A stretch of 64,000 nucleotides of DNA from an uncultured Tenacibaculum sp. (lineage in GTDB: Bacteria; Bacteroidota; Bacteroidia; Flavobacteriales; Flavobacteriaceae). The notes under the pieces were generated by a model. The model did not search any database. It was not told where the DNA came from and worked only from the letters and a program-made list of their open reading frames with translations. Positions 16,565 to 24,384 of this stretch are shown one piece after another (position 1 is the first letter of the stretch; each line of letters opens with the position of its first letter). A program made the position numbers and the translations under genes. The stretch spans positions 62,001 through 126,000 of the forward strand of contig NZ_CANMLT010000004.1 in assembly GCF_947498805.1 (NCBI RefSeq), read 5' to 3'.

Positions 16565-17581
16565 CTACGTTGTTTTCCTGCTTTGAAGCCATAAATAAAA
16601 CTGTAGTCCAAACAAAACAGCGCCTGCTAATAAGTGTATTGCTTGAGTTCCTAAAGGAAATTCGGCATAGTACATTAAAATACCTGTAATGGTTTCTAAA
16701 AAGATTAAGAATACAATCCAATTCACGAGTTTATATCCTAAATCTTTTACTTGGTTTAAATAAAACATTCCAAGGTTCACCAACACAATGGCAATGGTAA
16801 AAGATCGGTGGAAATAAAACTTAAAATGAGGGTCCATTAAACTGTACTGTTTATTTTCAAATCCAAATAATTTTACTTGCTCATCAATAAACTGGCGCAC
16901 TTGTGTTCCCATGGCAATTTGAATTAATGAAAACACCACAGAAACGATGAGAAGTTTATTGAACAATGAATTGTATTTATAAACAGATTTACGTTCAGTA
17001 ACAATGAATAATAGCCAAAGTAATAAAGCTACAATTACCAATCCAGCTACCATATGTATGGTAATTATTGTGGGCTTTAAGTTTGTGTCTACCACTGTTT
17101 TTCCAAGCCAAGCTTCAAATAACATTAAGAAGAACGCTCCTAAGGAAAGCAGGGTAATTGACTTTTTTTCTCTCCAAAAAGATAGAGAAATTACCACTAA
17201 GAATAAAAAAGGAATTCCTGCTACAGCGGAAGAAAGGCGATTAATATATTCTGTCCAAGTGTGATATTTATTAAATTTAGCATAGTTATGCTTTGTGTAT
17301 TTTTTCCAATTACTAGTATTGAATTCGGTAGCAGTTTTTAAATTGGTTTCTGCTACAAATAAGGCCTCATCTTTTACAATGATCATTCCTTTTTTATAAT
17401 CTGTATTCGGTTGCCAAGTAATTTGTTCTTCAGAAGTAGGAGGGATATAATACCCAAAACACTTTGGCCAATCAGGACATCCCATTCCAGAACCGGTCAT
17501 ACGAACAACAGAGCCAGCTAAAAAGATTACATAAACAGCAATTAATGTGATTTTAACGATGAGAGGAAAGTGTTTTTTCAT
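16565..17581 (-). CDS. ctaA: Heme A synthase, COX15/CtaA family
   Basis: This enzyme oxidises the C8 methyl of heme O to the formyl group of heme A for aa3-type oxidases, at the cytoplasmic membrane. The 338-residue protein has the opening helix with GSVVRMTGSGMGCPDWPKCF, including the conserved Cys pair, and His residues in HTWTEYINRLSSAVAG, IHMVAGL, FYFHRSF and IHLLAGAVLFG that bind heme. Seven to eight helices are apparent. A periplasmic insert (about 45-100, TSEEQITWQPNTDYKKG) is longer than in Bacillus CtaA and is typical of the COX15 branch in this phylum. Confidence 0.93.
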   Translation of the reverse strand: MKKHFPLIVKITLIAVYVIFLAGSVVRMTGSGMGCPDWPKCFGYYIPPTSEEQITWQPNTDYKKGMIIVKDEALFVAETNLKTATEFNTSNWKKYTKHNYAKFNKYHTWTEYINRLSSAVAGIPFLFLVVISLSFWREKKSITLLSLGAFFLMLFEAWLGKTVVDTNLKPTIITIHMVAGLVIVALLLWLLFIVTERKSVYKYNSLFNKLLIVSVVFSLIQIAMGTQVRQFIDEQVKLFGFENKQYSLMDPHFKFYFHRSFTIAIVLVNLGMFYLNQVKDLGYKLVNWIVFLIFLETITGILMYYAEFPLGTQAIHLLAGAVLFGLQFYLWLQSRKTT

Positions 17582-17623
17582 CTAGTAAATAAATTTATGC
17601 AAAGATACTTAAAAGGCATAAAA

Positions 17624-17644
17624 AAAGCTCCTATTAGGAGCTTT
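17624..17644 (-). terminator. Terminator after the HMA lipoprotein gene
   Basis: Arms AAAGCTCC (17624-17631) and GGAGCTTT (17637-17644) form a hairpin. Read on the minus strand it is followed by a run of T residues. It ends the lipoprotein transcript just before the ctaA start region. Confidence 0.8.
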
Positions 17645-17669
17645 CTGTTTTATTTAGATTAGAAATGAA

Positions 17670-18191
17670 TTATGCATTTTCAGTTTCAGCACAACATTCC
17701 ATTTTACAATCTTTAGCACAAGCTGTTGCTTTTTCAGATTTTTCTTTTTCTGAACAACAAGCCTTTTCACACTCTTTTTCACAAGCTTTTTTCTCAGCCT
17801 CTGTTTTAGCGTCACAGCATTTTTTCTCACATTCAGCTTTACAAGCAGCTTTTTTACTTATTTCTGAAGTTTTATACATGTTTTCAGCAATACCATTTAC
17901 AAAAGCCATTAATTCAGCTTTGTTTGTTTTGTTTGCATCAAACTTAACTGTTGCAATACTATCAGCAAAAACAACTTTAGCATCTACAACACCGTCTTTT
18001 TTAGATAAGTCAGAAGCGATTTTTTTAGCACAACCAATTTCACAAGTCATTCCAGAAATTGCAAAACTAGCTTCTTGTACATTTGCTGCTACTTCTGTTT
18101 TAGGAGCCTCTTCTTTTTTAGCTTCTGTTTTACAAGCAATTGCTGCTACACTTACAAATGCTACAACAAAAAATATCTTTAATAGTTTCAT
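17670..18191 (-). CDS. Cysteine-rich heavy-metal-associated lipoprotein
   Basis: This is a 173-residue secreted protein with a lipoprotein signal (VSVAAIAC, lipid Cys20), a Glu/Lys-rich linker, an HMA-like fold (about 38-108) and a cysteine-rich tail. The HMA metal loop is GMTCEIGC, with three residues between the cysteines rather than the usual two. The tail (about 113-171) carries more than a dozen cysteines in repeated ECEKKCC / KACEKECEKACC / CAKDCKMECC patterns separated by charged residues. This suggests metal binding or storage at the cell envelope, perhaps copper or zinc. The gene is monocistronic: own -7 box, own terminator. Confidence 0.85.
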   Translation of the reverse strand: MKLLKIFFVVAFVSVAAIACKTEAKKEEAPKTEVAANVQEASFAISGMTCEIGCAKKIASDLSKKDGVVDAKVVFADSIATVKFDANKTNKAELMAFVNGIAENMYKTSEISKKAACKAECEKKCCDAKTEAEKKACEKECEKACCSEKEKSEKATACAKDCKMECCAETENA

Positions 18192-18219
18192 TATTCGATT
18201 AATTTATAGGATAATAGCG

Positions 18220-18227
18220 CAAATTTA
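18220..18227 (-). promoter_or_regulatory. Candidate -7 box of the HMA lipoprotein gene
   Basis: Read on the minus strand this is TAAATTTG, a full TAnnTTTG match, 28 bases before the ATG. No -33 TTG is evident, so the gene may need an activator. Confidence 0.4.
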
Positions 18228-18290
18228 TCAATAAATAACTAAAGTTATAAAGTTTTATGCGACTTTTGTATTTACTTATACAAGTGTTGC

Positions 18291-19163
18291 ATGAACAATC
18301 AAAAATTAAAATGGATTTACCTTATCATTTTATCTTTAGTATGGGGTAGTTCATTTATACTAATGAAAAAGGCTCTTGTTGGTTTAACACCTATTCAAGT
18401 TGGAGCTTTACGAATGTTAATAACAGCTGTTTTTTTATTGCTAATTGGATTTAATAGCTTAAAAAGAATTCAAAAAAAACATTGGAAATATGTAGCTTAT
18501 ACGGCAGCTTTAGGTACTTTTTTTCCGTCCTTTTTATTTGCGTTTGCAATTAGTAATATTGATAGTTCTATCTCTGCAATACTCAATTCTTTGACACCGT
18601 TTAATACGTTTATTTTTGGTGCCTTGGTATTTGGATTTGCTTTTAAAAAGAAACAGTTCTATGGAATTCTAATAGGTTTAATAGGAACTTTGATACTGAT
18701 TTTAAAAGGAGCCGAACTGAATCCGAATCAAAATTACTGGTACGCTATATTAATTTTAATTGCGTCTATTGGATATGCCTTTAATGTAAATATGATAAAA
18801 AGATATTTACACGATTTAGATGCCTTGGCAATTACTACAGGGAACTTCTTGTTACTTATAATTCCTGCGTTATTAGTTTTAGTATTTTCTGGCTTTTTTA
18901 CAAGTTTTGAAGTTACTTCTGAAACAACTTCAGCATTGGGGTATATTACCATTTTATCTGTTGTTGGAACAGGAATAGCAAAGGTTATGTTTAACAAAAT
19001 GGTGCATATGTCATCACCAGTTTTTGCTGCTTCTGTAACGTATTTAATACCAATAGTTGCTGTGATGTGGGGTATTATAGATGGTGAACGTTTGAGTATG
19101 CTTCAATTGTTGGCTGGAGGTATTATTTTGTTTGGAGTTTGGTTGGTAAATAAGGCAAAATAA
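18291..19163 (+). CDS. EamA/DMT-family transporter
   Basis: This is a 290-residue inner-membrane transporter with about ten helices in two EamA repeats. The first repeat has WGSSFILMKKALVGLTPIQVGALRM and the second has IASIGYAFNVNMIKRYL and YLIPIVAVMWGIIDGE, both characteristic of the family. Members export amino acids, metabolites or drugs; the substrate cannot be read from the sequence. Its stop codon directly abuts the stop codon of the convergent 61-residue peptide gene. Confidence 0.9.
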   Translation: MNNQKLKWIYLIILSLVWGSSFILMKKALVGLTPIQVGALRMLITAVFLLLIGFNSLKRIQKKHWKYVAYTAALGTFFPSFLFAFAISNIDSSISAILNSLTPFNTFIFGALVFGFAFKKKQFYGILIGLIGTLILILKGAELNPNQNYWYAILILIASIGYAFNVNMIKRYLHDLDALAITTGNFLLLIIPALLVLVFSGFFTSFEVTSETTSALGYITILSVVGTGIAKVMFNKMVHMSSPVFAASVTYLIPIVAVMWGIIDGERLSMLQLLAGGIILFGVWLVNKAK

Positions 19164-19349
19164 CTAATATCCAAGTCCGGCATCGTAACCATCATCATAA
19201 CCTGAAGAATATCCATCATCAGTGCCATCTGCATAACCATCGTTATAGCCTAAAGTGTTTAACGTTGGAATAGCACTTCCAAAGACTTTTTTAAGTTGTT
19301 CTTTTTTTAATGTATTTAAATTTCTGAAGGTTGAAAGAGTTCTTTTCAT
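19164..19349 (-). CDS. 61-residue peptide with leader-like N-terminus and Gly-x3 repeat tail
   Basis: I do not recognise this peptide. Its N-terminal half (LNTLKKEQLKKVFG) resembles the leaders of Bacteroidota bacteriocin-like and RiPP precursors, which read like LSKEQLKKIKGG. The C-terminal half places a glycine at every fourth position from residue 34 to 58, mostly as DGY or SGY, with eight Asp, seven Tyr and no Lys or Arg. The tail could form a glycine-faced helix as in the GX3 repeats of Yae1-type proteins, or be a modified core peptide. It has no signal peptide or cysteine. The gene lies between a terminator and the convergent EamA gene; two M16 peptidase genes are upstream on the same strand. 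Confidence 0.65.
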   Translation of the reverse strand: MKRTLSTFRNLNTLKKEQLKKVFGSAIPTLNTLGYNDGYADGTDDGYSSGYDDGYDAGLGY

Positions 19350-19382
19350 AATGAAATTTTTTAATGTGTAGTAAGATAATAA

Positions 19383-19414
19383 AAAAGAGCCAAAACTAAT
19401 GCTTTGACTCTTTT
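19383..19414 (-). terminator. Terminator after the M16 peptidase pair
   Basis: AAAAGAGCCAAA (19383-19394) pairs with TTTGACTCTTTT (19403-19414) with one G-U. A T-run follows on the minus strand. It separates the peptidase operon from the 61-residue peptide gene. Confidence 0.8.
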
Positions 19415-19439
19415 GTTAACTATTTAAGGCTTCTGATTC

Positions 19440-21488
19440 TTATTGAAAATCAGCTTCTGAAACTCCTTCGTTGATTTTAATCTCTTTAACGATGAATTCC
19501 AAATTCATTGGTCCTTGTTTTACAACCGTTTTATGAGGGAATTTGATTCCGTTTACTTCTTTATATTCAGAATAATTAGTTGGAACTTTAACTTCTCCTT
19601 GAGGTCCTTTTAGAGTTCTTACTTCTTTAATTTTTAAACCAGAAGTTAAATCATAAAAGATTTCAGTATCGTTATACTTGATAACATAAGCGTTCTTACC
19701 TTCAATTGGCTCAATTCTATCTAGCTTCCCAGTTTTATAAGCTTGGTCAGCAAAAGGAGCAGAAGTAGCTTTTGCTTCTTCTAATTTTTTACCAGTCATT
19801 TCTTGTTTCTGACCACGACCTTCTTCGTATCCTTTAGTTCCATCAAAAACTTTCTTTTGCATAACATTCCCCATCATTGAGATAGCCATAAATGACTTGT
19901 TTGGAGCTGCATTCTTTTGAGTTAAACTTAACTGCATACCTTGAACAGCTGCGTTAGATGTAACCATTAAAGTTTTTACATTGGCTACCTTGTCTTGTCC
20001 ACCAATTGCTTTAAAATAGTTGTCTATCACAGTTGTAGCGGTAGTACCAGCAGGAATAGGCAAGCTCATAGCAGGTTTATCAGTTGGATTTCCGTTTTTA
20101 TCAAAATAGTTGATTTTATAATCAGCTGTTTTTTCTAAGTTCTTTAAAACATCAATTCCTTTACCTGTAATTACAACACGTGCTTTATCTCCTCTAAAGT
20201 ATTTTATAGCTGCATTTTGAACATCTTCTAAAGTAACTGCGTTTACATTCTTTAAATAATTTTGGTAATAATTCTCAGGTAAATCATTTGTTAAGATGTT
20301 TAAAGCATATGAAGCAATCGTGTTTGGTTTTTCAACATTTCTTACGAAACTTCCAATATATTTAGCTTTTGCAATATCTAATTCTTCTTTAGTAGCTTTT
20401 TGATAACGGATCTTATTAATTTCTTTCATTGCTTCTACCATAGCACTGTCGGTTACCATGTTTCTAACAGAAGCAGAAACTTTGAAACGAGAAGCATAAC
20501 GGCTAGAACCAATTCCAGAGTAAGAACCATATGTATATCCTTTATCTTCACGTAAGTTTTTATATAACCTACCAGTACCACCTCCACCAAGAATTTGGTT
20601 TGCTAACAAGGCAGCATAGTAATCTTTATCATTCATTTTTAAGTTTACACTGTTTATGATTGATAATTCTGATTGTACCGCATTAGGCATGTTAATAAAG
20701 TCAATTTCTGTAGTAGCTGGGTTTTCTACTTTTGGTAGTTTTTGAGCTACTAAATCTCCTTTTTTCCAGTTAGAAAACAATTTAGAAACTAAAGATTTAG
20801 CTTTATCGAAATTAATATCTCCTACAATTACCAAGTATGCATTATTAGGCTTGTAAGTTTTGTTGTACAAATCTTTAACATCTTGTAAAGTGATGTTTTT
20901 TAAAGTCTCTTCAGAAGTGAATTCACCAAAAGGGTGATTTTTACCATAGGTTAATACATCTTCAACTCTATCTGCAATTGCTGCAACACTATTAGCGTTA
21001 GACTTAATTCCGTCAAGAGATTGTTTCATTTGCTTGTCAAATTCTTCTTGAGAGAATACCGGGTTAAAAGCAGCATCTGCCATTAAACCTAGTACTTTAG
21101 GAAAGTATTTAGTTAAAGAACTAGCTCTTGCTCCTTCATCCCAAAAAGATACGTTTGCTCCTAGGAAATCTACTTCTTCGTCAAAATTTTCTTTTGGAGT
21201 GTTCGTAGATCCTGTTCCTAGCATTCCGCTTAATAAACTTTCAACCCCTTTTTTGTTTCCATAAGACATTGGAGGGTTATCAATAGTTAAAGTAGCAGAT
21301 ACTCTAGGTAGTTTATGATTTTCAACTACTAAAACTTGTAGTCCGTTGTCTAGTTTAAATTTCTTTGGGCTACCAATATTTATTTTTGGTGCTGGCCCTG
21401 GTTTAGGCTGTTTACTTCTATCGATCTGTGCTGAAACAGTTAATGATAGAAATAATAAAGCTACGATTGATAATATTTTCGTTTTCAT
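19440..21488 (-). CDS. M16 peptidase-like subunit lacking the zinc site, with LolA-like C-terminal domain
   Basis: This is a 682-residue periplasmic or outer-membrane-associated protein with a signal peptide (1-20, cut after VSAQ region). Two pitrilysin folds span about 35-470. Where active M16 enzymes have HxxEH, this one reads GVESLLSGMLGTG, so it cannot bind zinc. It keeps the R/Y substrate region (GGTGRLYKNLREDKGYTYG). The last 190 residues form a separate beta-rich domain of the LolA/outer-membrane lipoprotein-sorting type (GTKGYEEGRG, then PHKTVVKQGPMNLEF). It follows the active M16 gene by 19 bases. The pair probably forms an active/inactive heterodimer as in other bacterial M16B proteases. 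Confidence 0.9.
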   Translation of the reverse strand: MKTKILSIVALLFLSLTVSAQIDRSKQPKPGPAPKINIGSPKKFKLDNGLQVLVVENHKLPRVSATLTIDNPPMSYGNKKGVESLLSGMLGTGSTNTPKENFDEEVDFLGANVSFWDEGARASSLTKYFPKVLGLMADAAFNPVFSQEEFDKQMKQSLDGIKSNANSVAAIADRVEDVLTYGKNHPFGEFTSEETLKNITLQDVKDLYNKTYKPNNAYLVIVGDINFDKAKSLVSKLFSNWKKGDLVAQKLPKVENPATTEIDFINMPNAVQSELSIINSVNLKMNDKDYYAALLANQILGGGGTGRLYKNLREDKGYTYGSYSGIGSSRYASRFKVSASVRNMVTDSAMVEAMKEINKIRYQKATKEELDIAKAKYIGSFVRNVEKPNTIASYALNILTNDLPENYYQNYLKNVNAVTLEDVQNAAIKYFRGDKARVVITGKGIDVLKNLEKTADYKINYFDKNGNPTDKPAMSLPIPAGTTATTVIDNYFKAIGGQDKVANVKTLMVTSNAAVQGMQLSLTQKNAAPNKSFMAISMMGNVMQKKVFDGTKGYEEGRGQKQEMTGKKLEEAKATSAPFADQAYKTGKLDRIEPIEGKNAYVIKYNDTEIFYDLTSGLKIKEVRTLKGPQGEVKVPTNYSEYKEVNGIKFPHKTVVKQGPMNLEFIVKEIKINEGVSEADFQ

Positions 21489-21507
21489 TAAAATTCAGTT
21501 TAGATGA

Positions 21508-22824
21508 TTATTTCTTTTTTGGTAAGTATTCAATAACTACACGACGATTTTTAGCTAAGTATTTTTTAGCTACGTCTCTAATTTCCTCTTTGGTGATAGA
21601 ATTAATAATTTCTAATTCTTTGTTAATTCTGTTTGTTTCTCCAACTAACATATAGTTTCTAGCCAGTGTATTGGCAATACCTTGTACGTTAGAATTTGAA
21701 GCTACAAAACGATTTTCGAACTTATTACGAACTTTTTCTAAATCTCTGTCTGAGATTAATTCAGTTTGTAATTTTTCAATTTCCTCGTCCATTTCTTTTA
21801 TTAAATCATCTAAAGAAGTTTTTCCTAAAGGAATTGCACCAATATTATAAACACTATAATCTTCTAAGTTTCTTGCAAATGAGAATACCTGTAAAGCTTT
21901 CTTTTCAGTATCAACCAATTTCTTAAACAATCTAGAGCTCTTTCCGTTACTTAAAATAGTAGAGATAACATCTAATACTTTAGAATCTCTTTCTTTCATT
22001 GAAGGAGTTTTATGTGCTAATATAATTGCAGGTAATTGGATATTAGAATCATATTCTTTAACTCTTTTTTCTTGAGTTCTTTCAGGCTCAACTATTTTAG
22101 TTCTTTTAGGAAGTGTACGAGCTGGAATTGATTCAAAATAATCTTTGATTAATTTTTTAGTGTTTTTAGTATTAAAATCACCAGCAACAACTAAAACAGC
22201 ATTATTTGGCATATACCACTTGTCGTAAAAAGCTTTAAATTCTTCAAGCTTTGCAGCATCTAAATCTTTGATATATCCAATCATTGGTCTACCATAATTG
22301 TGTTTATCAAAAATATGATTGTAAACATCTCCATAAATGATTTTTCCATATGGAGCATTGTCCATTCGTTGGCGCTTTTCTTCTTTTACAACCTCATTTT
22401 GGGTGTCTACAGCCTTTTGATCGATAATTGGGTGTAATAAACGCTCAGATTCCATCCATAGACCTAATTCTAAGTTGTTAGAAGGAAAAGTTTCATAGTA
22501 ATAAGTTCTATCCCAGTTGGTATTTGCATTTCCAGTACCACCATTTGCAGCTTCTATTTTATTCCATTCACCACGTCCAATGTGTTTTGTTCCGGTAAAT
22601 AGTAAATGCTCATAAAAGTGCGCCATTCCTGTTTTTCCGTTCTCTTCATCTTTTGCTCCAACATGGTACATAACACCAATAGTAACTACAGGAGCAGAAT
22701 TGTCTTGGTGCAAAATAACATGCATTCCATTGTTTAAATCGTACTCTTCAAACTCAACCTTTTGAGCATTAGCACTAAATGCTACTAAAAGAGCTGAAGC
22801 AAGAGATAAAATACTTCTTTTCAT
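21508..22824 (-). CDS. Zinc-dependent M16 peptidase, catalytic subunit
   Basis: This is a 438-residue secreted insulinase-family protease with a signal peptide (1-20, ending SANAQ). The inverted zinc motif HFYEH is at residues 69-73 and the third ligand Glu is expected in the ENEVVKEEKRQRMDN segment. The second fold has the NGKSSRLFKKLVD region, matching the R/Y pair of the partner. It lies just upstream of the zinc-free subunit and is presumably its partner. Substrates in the periplasm are unknown; peptides left by outer-membrane import are a reasonable guess. Confidence 0.93.
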   Translation of the reverse strand: MKRSILSLASALLVAFSANAQKVEFEEYDLNNGMHVILHQDNSAPVVTIGVMYHVGAKDEENGKTGMAHFYEHLLFTGTKHIGRGEWNKIEAANGGTGNANTNWDRTYYYETFPSNNLELGLWMESERLLHPIIDQKAVDTQNEVVKEEKRQRMDNAPYGKIIYGDVYNHIFDKHNYGRPMIGYIKDLDAAKLEEFKAFYDKWYMPNNAVLVVAGDFNTKNTKKLIKDYFESIPARTLPKRTKIVEPERTQEKRVKEYDSNIQLPAIILAHKTPSMKERDSKVLDVISTILSNGKSSRLFKKLVDTEKKALQVFSFARNLEDYSVYNIGAIPLGKTSLDDLIKEMDEEIEKLQTELISDRDLEKVRNKFENRFVASNSNVQGIANTLARNYMLVGETNRINKELEIINSITKEEIRDVAKKYLAKNRRVVIEYLPKKK

Positions 22825-22978
22825 TAGTTCTTATTTTAATTTAAATTGATTCTTTTAGTTTGACGCTGATAAAACAGATTTGTTACGTTGTTTCAAGAAA
22901 AAAAATAGAATAATTAATATGGTTATGTATCGTGTTGATTTTCAAAAATGTAAGTGAGTGTTTAATTTTGTTTTTTTG

Positions 22979-23009
22979 CTTGTTAAATAAATGAAAAAAC
23001 GTATATTTG
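22979..23009 (+). promoter_or_regulatory. Promoter of rplU-rpmA
   Basis: CTTG (22979-22982), exactly 19 bases, then TATATTTG (23002-23009) is a very good Bacteroidota promoter. Transcription should begin near 23016. There a short hairpin CATTTCT/AGAAATG (23016-23022 with 23028-23034) would lie at the 5' end of the message. Confidence 0.8.
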
Positions 23010-23064
23010 CACCCGCATTTCTTTTTTAGAAATGTAATTTAATTAAAAAGCAAAACAATTTAGT

Positions 23065-23550
23065 ATGTACGCAATCGTAGAGATAGCAGGGCAGCAATTT
23101 AAAGTAGCGAAAGACCAAAAGGTTTACGTTCACCGTTTACAAGCAGAGGAAGGATCAAAAGTTTCTTTTGATAATGTAATGCTTATTGAAGACGCTGGAA
23201 ATGTAACTATTGGCGCCCCAGCTATAGAAGGAGCCGCAGTAACGGCTAAGGTATTAGGTCACTTAAAAGGTGATAAAGTAATCGTTTTCAAAAAGAAAAG
23301 AAGAAAAGGTTACAAGAAGAAAAATGGACACAGACAGTATTTAACTGAGATTCAAATCGAAGGAATTGCTGCTTCTGGTGCTAAAAAAGCAACTGCTAAG
23401 AAAGAAGCTCCTAAGACTGAAGAGAAAGCAGCATCAAACGACTTAAGTTCTATGACTGTTGCTGAGTTAAAAGCTTTAGCTAAAGAAAGAGGTATTTCAG
23501 GATACACTTCTTTAAAGAAAGCTGAATTAATTGAAGTATTAAGTAAATAA
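23065..23550 (+). CDS. rplU: 50S ribosomal protein L21 with C-terminal extension
   Basis: Residues 1-103 are canonical L21 (MYAIVEIAGQQFKVAKDQ, then KRRKGYKKKNGHRQYLTEI). The protein is 161 residues instead of about 103. A Lys/Ala/Glu-rich linker (105-125) leads to a helical module DLSSMTVAELKALAKERG followed by YTSLKKAELIEVLSK. That is the pattern of a Rho N-terminal or SAP/HeH-like nucleic-acid-binding motif. Such extended L21 proteins occur in Flavobacteriia. rpmA follows after 24 bases in the conserved rplU-rpmA operon. Confidence 0.96.
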   Translation: MYAIVEIAGQQFKVAKDQKVYVHRLQAEEGSKVSFDNVMLIEDAGNVTIGAPAIEGAAVTAKVLGHLKGDKVIVFKKKRRKGYKKKNGHRQYLTEIQIEGIAASGAKKATAKKEAPKTEEKAASNDLSSMTVAELKALAKERGISGYTSLKKAELIEVLSK

Positions 23551-23574
23551 TTAACCTAAAAAACTCGTTAAGAA

Positions 23575-23835
23575 ATGGCTCATAAGAAAGGTGTCGGTAG
23601 TTCGAAGAACGGTCGTGAATCGGAATCGAAACGATTAGGAGTAAAGATTTTTGGAGGACAAGCTGCTATTGCAGGTAACATTATTGTTCGTCAAAGAGGA
23701 ACTCAACATTATCCTGGTGAAAATGTATATATGGGGAAAGACCATACTTTACATGCAAAAGTAGATGGTGTTGTTAACTTCCAAAAGAAGAGAGATAACA
23801 AATCATATGTTTCTATAACTCCATTTGAGGCTTAG
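23575..23835 (+). CDS. rpmA: 50S ribosomal protein L27
   Basis: This 86-residue protein starts [20 protein letters not shown] and continues [17 protein letters not shown], the invariant L27 signature near the peptidyl-transferase centre. There is no N-terminal extension of the kind removed by the Prp protease in Firmicutes. It is the last gene of the rplU operon, closed by a strong terminator 21 bases after the stop. Confidence 0.97.
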   Translation: MAHKKGVGSSKNGRESESKRLGVKIFGGQAAIAGNIIVRQRGTQHYPGENVYMGKDHTLHAKVDGVVNFQKKRDNKSYVSITPFEA

Positions 23836-23856
23836 TAGAAATAAGATTTTAACAAT

Positions 23857-23890
23857 AAAAAAGACTTAATCGCAAGATTAAGTCTTTTTT
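23857..23890 (+). terminator. Strong terminator after rpmA
   Basis: A perfect 15-base stem AAAAAAGACTTAATC (23857-23871) and GATTAAGTCTTTTTT (23876-23890) with a GCAA loop. It should work in both directions. Confidence 0.93.
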
Positions 23891-23910
23891 GTTTTTATTA
23901 AGTTAAGCAC

Positions 23911-24093
23911 AAAAAAAAACACCATTATGGTGTTTCCTTTTCTTCTGTCAAATTTTGATTAATCCCCCAATTTATCAATAATATGACTTTACCCCTTGTG
24001 TATTACACTACAAATATGCACTAAAAGTCTATTGAAATACTAGGTTTATGTATAAATGGTCTTCTTTTTTGTGTAGATGGTAGATAATCTAAG
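23911..24093. repeat. Tandem non-coding duplication, unit 1
   Basis: This is the first of two ~205-base-period units between rpmA and the LytTR regulator gene. It starts with a hairpin AAACACCA/TGGTGTTT (23917-23924, 23928-23935) preceded by nine A residues, so it is a good terminator on the minus strand. It then has a near-invariant core from TTGATTAAT through ACCCCTTGTGTATTACAC to ACAAATATGCA, which includes the palindrome GTGTATTACAC (23998-24008), and a looser tail. It has no reading frame of note. On the minus strand CATATTTG resembles a -7 box, so a ~100-base RNA ending at the T-run is possible. Confidence 0.75.
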
Positions 24094-24115
24094 GGTTTGG
24101 ATGTAGTATATAGAT

Positions 24116-24296
24116 AAAAAAAAACACCATAAATGGTGTTTCTTTTTCTTTTTGTCATTTCTTGATTAATTCCCCAATTTATCAATATGACTTTACCCCT
24201 TGTGTATTACACCACAAATATGCATCTAAAGTTTTTTAAAATAGGGGCTTAGTGTGTGTTTGGTCCCTTTTTTTGTATAAATGGTAGCTAATTAAG
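24116..24296. repeat. Tandem non-coding duplication, unit 2
   Basis: This is the second unit, with the same order of parts: hairpin AAACACCAT/ATGGTGTTT (24122-24130, 24133-24141) with its A-run, the conserved core with GTGTATTACAC at 24202-24212, then a diverged tail ending in ATAAATGGTAGCTAATTAAG. The core differs from unit 1 by a few substitutions and a 3-base indel, while the tails differ more. It ends about 90 bases before the LytTR regulator start, so it could also serve as an operator region. Confidence 0.75.
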
Positions 24297-24384
24297 TGTT
24301 TTAAGTGAATTTTTAGTCATATTACTCAATATTGGCATTTTATTTTTATAATAATAAAAGTTACATTTGGGAAAATGTAAATTT

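Noticed and set aside
17665..18234. A 189-residue plus-strand reading frame rich in Ser, Ala and Phe
   Set aside because: It is the complement of the Cys/Lys/Glu-rich lipoprotein gene; its low-complexity repeats mirror the GAA/TGT codons of the real gene, which has a lipobox, HMA motif, promoter box and terminator.
23911..24296. CRISPR-like repeats
   Set aside because: There are only two units with a 205-base period, and similarity extends through the unit; there are no short repeats with regular spacers and no cas genes.
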